Below the pieces are notes generated by a model that had not been told where the DNA came from, searched no databases, and saw only the letters and a program-made list of their open reading frames with translations. Made by a program: the position numbers and the translations under genes. DNA of 28,287 bases from Chloroflexota bacterium (GTDB lineage: Bacteria > Chloroflexota > Anaerolineae > Anaerolineales > UBA4823), in assembly GCA_012798185.1 (NCBI GenBank), contig JAAZNS010000387.1:1-28287 (forward strand). Reading direction: 5' to 3'. Below, piece by piece: positions 25,801-28,287 of this stretch. Numbering within the stretch: position 1 is the first letter of the stretch; each line of letters begins with the position of its first letter.

Positions 25801-26987
25801 AAAGCCTGAAAAAAAGCGGAAAAGGGCAGGTTGCGGTTGAATTGGTCGAATTTGCCTTTGATATAAAAGCCCCGCTTGTGGATAATTGGCTTATGGACCT
25901 CATTGATGACAGCGGTTTTTCCGATGCCAGAGAAGCCGGTGACCAGCATCAATTCGGCGGCACCGTTCGCTGCCCGGTCAAAGGCAGCCAGCAGGGTTTC
26001 CACTTCAGCAGCTCTGCCATATAACTTTTCTGGGATGATGAAGCGCTTTAACTGGTCGCCTTTTCCTAATTGGAAATCCGTAAGGCTGCCATTGGCTTGC
26101 CACTGGTGTAAGCATATATCCAAATCGTGTTGAATCCCGCGGGCACTCTGATAGCGGTCTTCGGGCGCTTTTGCCATCAATTTCAATATGATATTCGATA
26201 ACACAGGAGGAATGGCTGGATTCAGGTTATGTGGAGGTGTGGGTGTTTTAGCTAGGTGACAATACACCAAATCCATGACATCGGTGGTATCGAAAGGTTT
26301 TTTGCCGGTAAGCAGCTCATACAAGGTTGCTCCCAGCGAGTAGAAATCAGAGCGAAAATCCACCATGCGATTCATCCGCCCAGTTTGCTCGGGCGAAAGA
26401 TACGCCAGTGTGCCTTCCAGGACATGGACACTTTTCAAAACCGGCGCTTCACGGTTCAGTGTGGTTGCCAGCCCAAAATCAATTAGTTTAAGCACTTGCG
26501 TGTTAGGGTTAAAAACGATATTCGAAGGATTGATATTCTTGTGAATGATACCGGCTGTGTGAATTTGAGCCAGCCCCTCAACAATCTGGCTGGCTATATA
26601 AAGAAATTGGGGAATAGGGAATGCTGCCGTACCTGCACAAGACCACTGCGCCAGCCAATGGTCAAGGGAAATACCTCCGCAATCCTCCAGAATCAAACTC
26701 AAGGTGCTGCGATATGGTTCCAGACCGTAAGCTGTGATAACCTGCTTGGTGTTCAGGCTGTGGATTATTTCGTACTCATGTACAAAACGGCCAAGTTCTT
26801 CGGGTTTGGGATAATGGGGTTTAAGAATTTTGAGAATGACCGGCTTATTATCTTGTTGATGCTTTGCGCGGTAAATTAATGAATTGGCACTCGAGTATAG
26901 CAGTTGCTCCAAATGATACTCTGGGGGAGCAAATGGCATTGTCGATTCACTATCGATCAAGAGAGCTTCTTCTTTTACTGAATCCAT
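19899..26987 (-). CDS. Giant hybrid sensor: Ser/Thr kinase-like, AAA predictor ATPase, helical repeats, GAF, PAS, PocR, PAS, PAS, histidine kinase
   Basis: 2362 aa from ATG 26987 (GAGGA upstream; the in-frame TTG just before it is less likely). Order: Ser/Thr kinase-like domain (about 23-290), AAA/predictor ATPase with Walker A GFSGIGKT (351-358) and Walker B VIFLDDMQW (near 478), a long TPR-like helical region (about 640-1310), GAF (about 1365-1515), PAS (about 1526-1650), a Cys-rich PocR ligand domain (about 1679-1830), PAS (about 1855-1980), PAS (about 1990-2105), HisKA with His2146 (VSHDLRAPL), and HATPase with an intact GTGVGLAIV. The layout matches HstK-type dual kinases of cyanobacteria and Chloroflexota, with PocR as an unusual addition. 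In the first domain the catalytic HRD is HKN (Asn151), while the DFG (170-172) and the ATP Lys are kept. No transmembrane segment is seen; it should be a cytosolic sensor. Confidence 0.92.
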   Translation of the reverse strand: MDSVKEEALLIDSESTMPFAPPEYHLEQLLYSSANSLIYRAKHQQDNKPVILKILKPHYPKPEELGRFVHEYEIIHSLNTKQVITAYGLEPYRSTLSLILEDCGGISLDHWLAQWSCAGTAAFPIPQFLYIASQIVEGLAQIHTAGIIHKNINPSNIVFNPNTQVLKLIDFGLATTLNREAPVLKSVHVLEGTLAYLSPEQTGRMNRMVDFRSDFYSLGATLYELLTGKKPFDTTDVMDLVYCHLAKTPTPPHNLNPAIPPVLSNIILKLMAKAPEDRYQSARGIQHDLDICLHQWQANGSLTDFQLGKGDQLKRFIIPEKLYGRAAEVETLLAAFDRAANGAAELMLVTGFSGIGKTAVINEVHKPIIHKRGFYIKGKFDQFNRNLPFSAFFQAFRDLMNQLLSESDVQLQQWRSKILAAVGENGQIIIDVIPELEQIIGVQPPPPALSGTSAQNRFNVLLQKFLTAFTDAEHPLVIFLDDMQWADRASLDLLINIMIEASAGYLLLLGAYRNNEVSSTHPLQLTLNEIKKSNATINTITLAPLQKSDIEQLTADTLSCSVETALPLSELVYQKAKGNPFFSRQFLKAVYEEGLITFDENAGYWQYDLEKINALALNDDVIAFMATQLQKLPQETQEILKLSACIGSQFDLETLAMFNKQSPAKAVADLWPAVQTGLILPQNEAYKFYGRTREYHDSTSLSNAEMETPVYRFLHDRVQQAAYSLIPQNQLQSTHLQIGQLLLKNLPETEREERIFEIVNQYNRGIELLTDSTKRWELAHLNLKAGQKAKDSTAFLAAWEYFSAGRQLLPENCWQREYQFTLELHEALVESAYLSGNFAAMEELADIVFKEAHTIFDKIKVYTVKIEALNAQNKLVEAVNTGMQVLALLGVEFPKQPGLDDISLALQETCLVYSGREIAGLINLPEMSDPVQLAVMRILSSLLPSAFLTNNALYTLLVLKQVVISILHGNTPASAFGYASYGLLLCGIAEDVDTGSQFGQLALELVHRLDAKAWQCKVVAVVHSFITHWKNSVKDTLTPLLSAYYSGVETGDFQYAGYSGILYCKYAFLCGIEKELSELQHETISLADSIYRMKQMTTHHYFEMLLQALHEMREGKTSYKYLKGKYYDEEKMLPTLMQAKDWNGIYYANFHKMILNYLFGDYELAVEASSQMAPYNINARSFPYEPVFCLYDSLARLALNSEPPEILLSRVEANQEKLRKWAQNAPMNCNHKIDLIEAERQRLFGSKSEAIDHYDRAIAGAKENSYYREEALANELAAKFYLEWGKAKIAQIYMRAAHAGYLRWGASAKAAQLERLYPDLLASAADKHVHQPIPFGEKETAGISGGIPLDLITVIKASQAMSAEIELDRLLEQMMRIALENAGAQRGALILERNGEWVIEALAEADNEITVLQALDLRKSAVVSADIVYAVALTRNSIVLDDAAHRGDFIHDAYINRRGVKSVMCTPLVNQGQLHGVLYLENNLTTYAFPVERLELLNLLSAQMALSLNNARLYKQAQEEIAERKLAEAALQESEQRFRNIFNSVNDAILVLDEVSGNILDVNETMSIMYGFTRQEALGLSLGDLSSNFPPYTQTDALNWLKKTVAEGPQLFEWMAKDRLDRLFWVEVNMRLTNISGHKRVLVVVRDITERKQVEEALEKRIVALTQPLDSAEDIAFEDILNLEDIQHLQDLFADTFGVAALITRPDGQPITQPSKFTDFCGKIIRKTEKGERNCNFSDAKIGKHNLSGPNIQPCLSAGLCNAGVSITVGGRHIANWLIGQVRNENQDEEEIMKYGRELGVDETAFRAAYRRVPVMPQEQFDKIAHFLFFLANQVSTSAYQNIQQARFISERKHAEAALFESEQKYRNLHESLRDGFAYTTMDGVIQDSNATYQAMVGYTSEELHQLTYMDLTPEKWHDFECNIVENEVLIHGFSPVYEKEYRRKDGVIFPVELRTFLIKNAAGDPQGMWAIVRDITERKRAEAALQQANLVVENSPVVLFQWKPLKGWPVELVSKNVIQFGYTPEELLSGAIPYASIIHPDDIERVSREVSENSEKGIDRFQQEYRLINRDGKVRWVDDRAAIERDAYGNILRLQGIVIDITERKQAEEALRQAHEKLEDRVKERTAQLEISNKELEAFTYTVSHDLRAPLRSMDSFSRILMDEYAPQLPKEAQRYLHLVRESTKKMSCLIDDLLAFSRLNRQSLNKQLVSMKELVEQTLVTLEGEYNHRKIDIKMGDLPNCAGDEAMLRQVWVNLFANALKFTRERENAKIEIGAWRTDDENVYFIKDNGAGFDMQYANKLFGVFQRLHSEREFEGTGVGLAIVQRVIQRHGGRVWAEGQVDEGAAFYFSLPCGAETTDG

Positions 26988-27049
26988 CAAAAGTATCCTC
27001 TAAATAGGAGCTTTTACGCCATGGATTGAGAAATTTCGGCAATTCAAAT

Positions 27050-27063
27050 ATTTAGCGCTAAAT
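27050..27063. promoter_or_regulatory. Perfect 14-bp palindrome in the kinase operon leader
   Basis: ATTTAGCGCTAAAT is fully self-complementary and lies 63-76 bp before the giant kinase start. A weak TATATT box lies upstream on the same strand. It is a candidate binding site for a dimeric regulator; no experimental or family link is known to me. Confidence 0.4.
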
Positions 27064-27403
27064 CCAATGACCTTAAACCTTAGAATATAATGCACCATCC
27101 TGAAATATCTGAACAATTGCCCTCACGCCCACTTTGATATTAGATATTGCCTAGTCAGACCACGCTGTTACCAGGGTTCGAAGCATATTCTCTAAATTCA
27201 GAGTGAAGGCAGCAGATATCGTGAATTCTTGCCGGTTTTGTGTTGTTGTATTGAGGGGAATAGTGTAGTGAAGCAGGTTCGTTGCCGGAAAAATCACACC
27301 GATGTACACCAATAATACCCATAAAATATTCAGTGATATGGACATATAAAAAGCGTTTTCTCAATAGCTACCAATAATCATCCAATAAAAAACTCAAATA
27401 CGA

Positions 27404-27441
27404 ATAAAGAAAAAGCGCCTCAATATAAATCGATATTGAGG
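27404..27441 (-). terminator. Rho-independent terminator, probably of glgC
   Basis: The stem CCTCAATAT/ATATTGAGG (27418-27426 and 27433-27441) with a 6-nt loop is followed on the minus strand by CGC and TTTTTCTTTATT. It is 195 bp after the glgC stop codon, farther than usual, with no gene between. Confidence 0.6.
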
Positions 27442-27635
27442 TTAATGGCATTATTGATTCTAAAAGCTTTTAATTCAAAAAACCATGAAAAATCCGTAAA
27501 TATTTATTGCATTTTATTTGAGTATTTGCTGAGTAATTCCACTTGAAAAATTATTATCTCATAATAATTTACTTGGAAGAATACTATCAATTTCATTACA
27601 AAGGTAGAAATAAATATTCTTGGTGATTTTTCACT

Positions 27636-28286
27636 TCACCTCTCTGGCCCAATATACGTCCCCGGGCGCAGCTGGGTAGATTTGGGGATCACCACAATGC
27701 CATCCTGAACCACCCAATTGCCCACATCGCGGTCCACACCACGCGGGAAGGGGCGAATGATTACGCCTTCGCCCACCCGCACGTTCTTATCGATGATTGC
27801 CCCCTCGATCTGGCAGCCTCTTCCGATACCCAGGGGAATATCTGCACTGGCAGGAGGGTTGGGGTCGTCGTAAAAATCAGCGCCCATCAGGATGGATTTC
27901 ATAATGCGCACATCGTCGGCAATTTGACTGCGCAGCCCGATGATCGAATCGGTGATCTCTGCCCGGTGGATGATTGAACCGTCCGCCAGTAAAACATTGA
28001 TCAGGGTCGCACCATCGATCAATGCTCCCGGCAGATAGCGTGGTCGTGTGTAGATAGGACGCTTCGGGTCATAAAAAGTGAACGGAGGATCGGGGCGGGT
28101 GAGGCTCAGGTTGGTCTCATAGAAAGAGCGGATGGTGCCGATATCTTCCCAATAACCGTCGAAATCGAAACCATAAACCGTATGCGTTTGCAGCGAATTA
28201 GGGATGATTTGCCCGCCGAAATCGTCATAAGTAGAATTTTCCAGCAGGTCAATTAGAACCCGAGTATTGAACATGTAGATACCCAT
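27636..28286 (-). CDS. glgC: Glucose-1-phosphate adenylyltransferase, C-terminal part (5' end outside window)
   Basis: At least 216 residues are visible and the frame runs into the right edge, so the ATG at the edge is probably internal (MGIYMFNTRVLIDLL is normally mid-protein). The end of the nucleotidyltransferase domain is seen (DDFGGQIIPNSL, YWEDIGTIRSFYETNL), followed by the left-handed beta-helix domain (DGSIIHRAEITDSIIGLRSQ, GCQIEGAIIDKNVRVGEGVII) and a closing WVVQDGIVVIPKSTQLRPGT. The enzyme makes ADP-glucose from glucose-1-phosphate and ATP, the committed step of bacterial glycogen synthesis, and is normally tetrameric and allosterically controlled. The visible part is intact. The gene stands apart from the kinase operon. 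Confidence 0.93.
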   Translation of the reverse strand: MGIYMFNTRVLIDLLENSTYDDFGGQIIPNSLQTHTVYGFDFDGYWEDIGTIRSFYETNLSLTRPDPPFTFYDPKRPIYTRPRYLPGALIDGATLINVLLADGSIIHRAEITDSIIGLRSQIADDVRIMKSILMGADFYDDPNPPASADIPLGIGRGCQIEGAIIDKNVRVGEGVIIRPFPRGVDRDVGNWVVQDGIVVIPKSTQLRPGTYIGPER

Positions 28287-28287
28287 C

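Larger units (their letters stand above)
26988..27635. other. AT-rich intergenic region between glgC and the kinase operon
   Basis: About 650 bp with no credible gene. It contains the kinase leader with GAGGA, a perfect palindrome (27050-27063) and a terminator for glgC (27404-27441). Two overlapping short minus-strand frames at 27151-27364 lack ribosome-binding sites and recognisable sequence. They may be decayed remnants. Confidence 0.5.

Noticed and set aside
27151..27364. Two overlapping short minus-strand frames (64 and 69 codons)
   Set aside because: No ribosome-binding site, no recognisable sequence, AT-rich surroundings and mutual overlap; at best decayed remnants.
1..28287. CRISPR array, tRNA or rRNA genes, riboswitches, intact transposases
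   Set aside because: No regularly spaced repeats, cloverleaf-like sequence, conserved rRNA stretches, known aptamer core or transposase motifs were seen by eye.

Overview
The window (28,287 bp, moderate GC with AT-rich gaps) looks like a chromosomal piece of a Chloroflexota bacterium, most likely of the Anaerolineae. This is an inference from gene style: secreted multi-domain proteins with Ig-like and propeller repeats, Pro/Thr-rich lipoproteins, very large hybrid sensor kinases, and a ROK-regulated sugar ABC operon without its own ATPase. No rRNA, tRNA, CRISPR array or intact transposase is visible.

Left end (1-3182): the 3' part of a secreted 5'-nucleotidase-type protein with three Ig-like domains and a FIMAH-like tail, closed by a strong terminator. 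Then comes a graveyard on the minus strand. A beta-helix surface-protein gene with two in-frame stops runs directly into an aldo/keto reductase fragment missing both ends; a GAATTC lies at or near each junction. A roughly 130-bp element with near-identical inverted ends (MITE-like) follows.

Sugar locus (3183-9793, all minus): ROK-family repressor, then a solute-binding lipoprotein, two MalF/MalG-type permeases, a ROK sugar kinase and a SIS-domain isomerase/deaminase. The gene set fits uptake of an amino sugar, phosphorylation, and deamination/isomerisation to fructose-6-phosphate. A perfect 14-bp-stem hairpin separates the binding protein from the permeases. A perfect palindrome lies in the leader upstream of the binding protein.

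Secreted pair (10287-14181, plus): an exported 1086-aa protein with a complete dockerin directly after its signal segment, then propeller-like repeats, a CARDB-like domain and two carboxypeptidase-regulatory-like domains. Twenty-eight bases downstream is a small exported protein that is essentially one cohesin domain. The two probably bind each other, forming a non-cellulosomal cohesin-dockerin pair. This is the most interesting unit in the window.

Middle (14173-17246, minus): a lipoprotein, an Rnk/GreA-type RNA polymerase-binding factor, a zinc-free quinone oxidoreductase, and a TetR repressor with a palindromic operator overlapping the first possible start codon.

Signalling block (17277-26987, minus): a 2362-aa protein combining a Ser/Thr kinase, a predictor ATPase, a long helical region, GAF, PAS, PocR, PAS, PAS and a histidine kinase, followed after 41 bp by a Cache-HAMP-PAS histidine kinase. 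Their catalytic ends are close paralogues and no response regulator is next to them. The Ser/Thr kinase module has lost its catalytic Asp (HRD replaced by HKN), and the second histidine kinase has Ser for Gly in the G2 box. The block ends in a clear terminator.

Right end (26988-28287): an AT-rich gap with a terminator, then the 3' part of glgC (ADP-glucose pyrophosphorylase), which runs off the edge.
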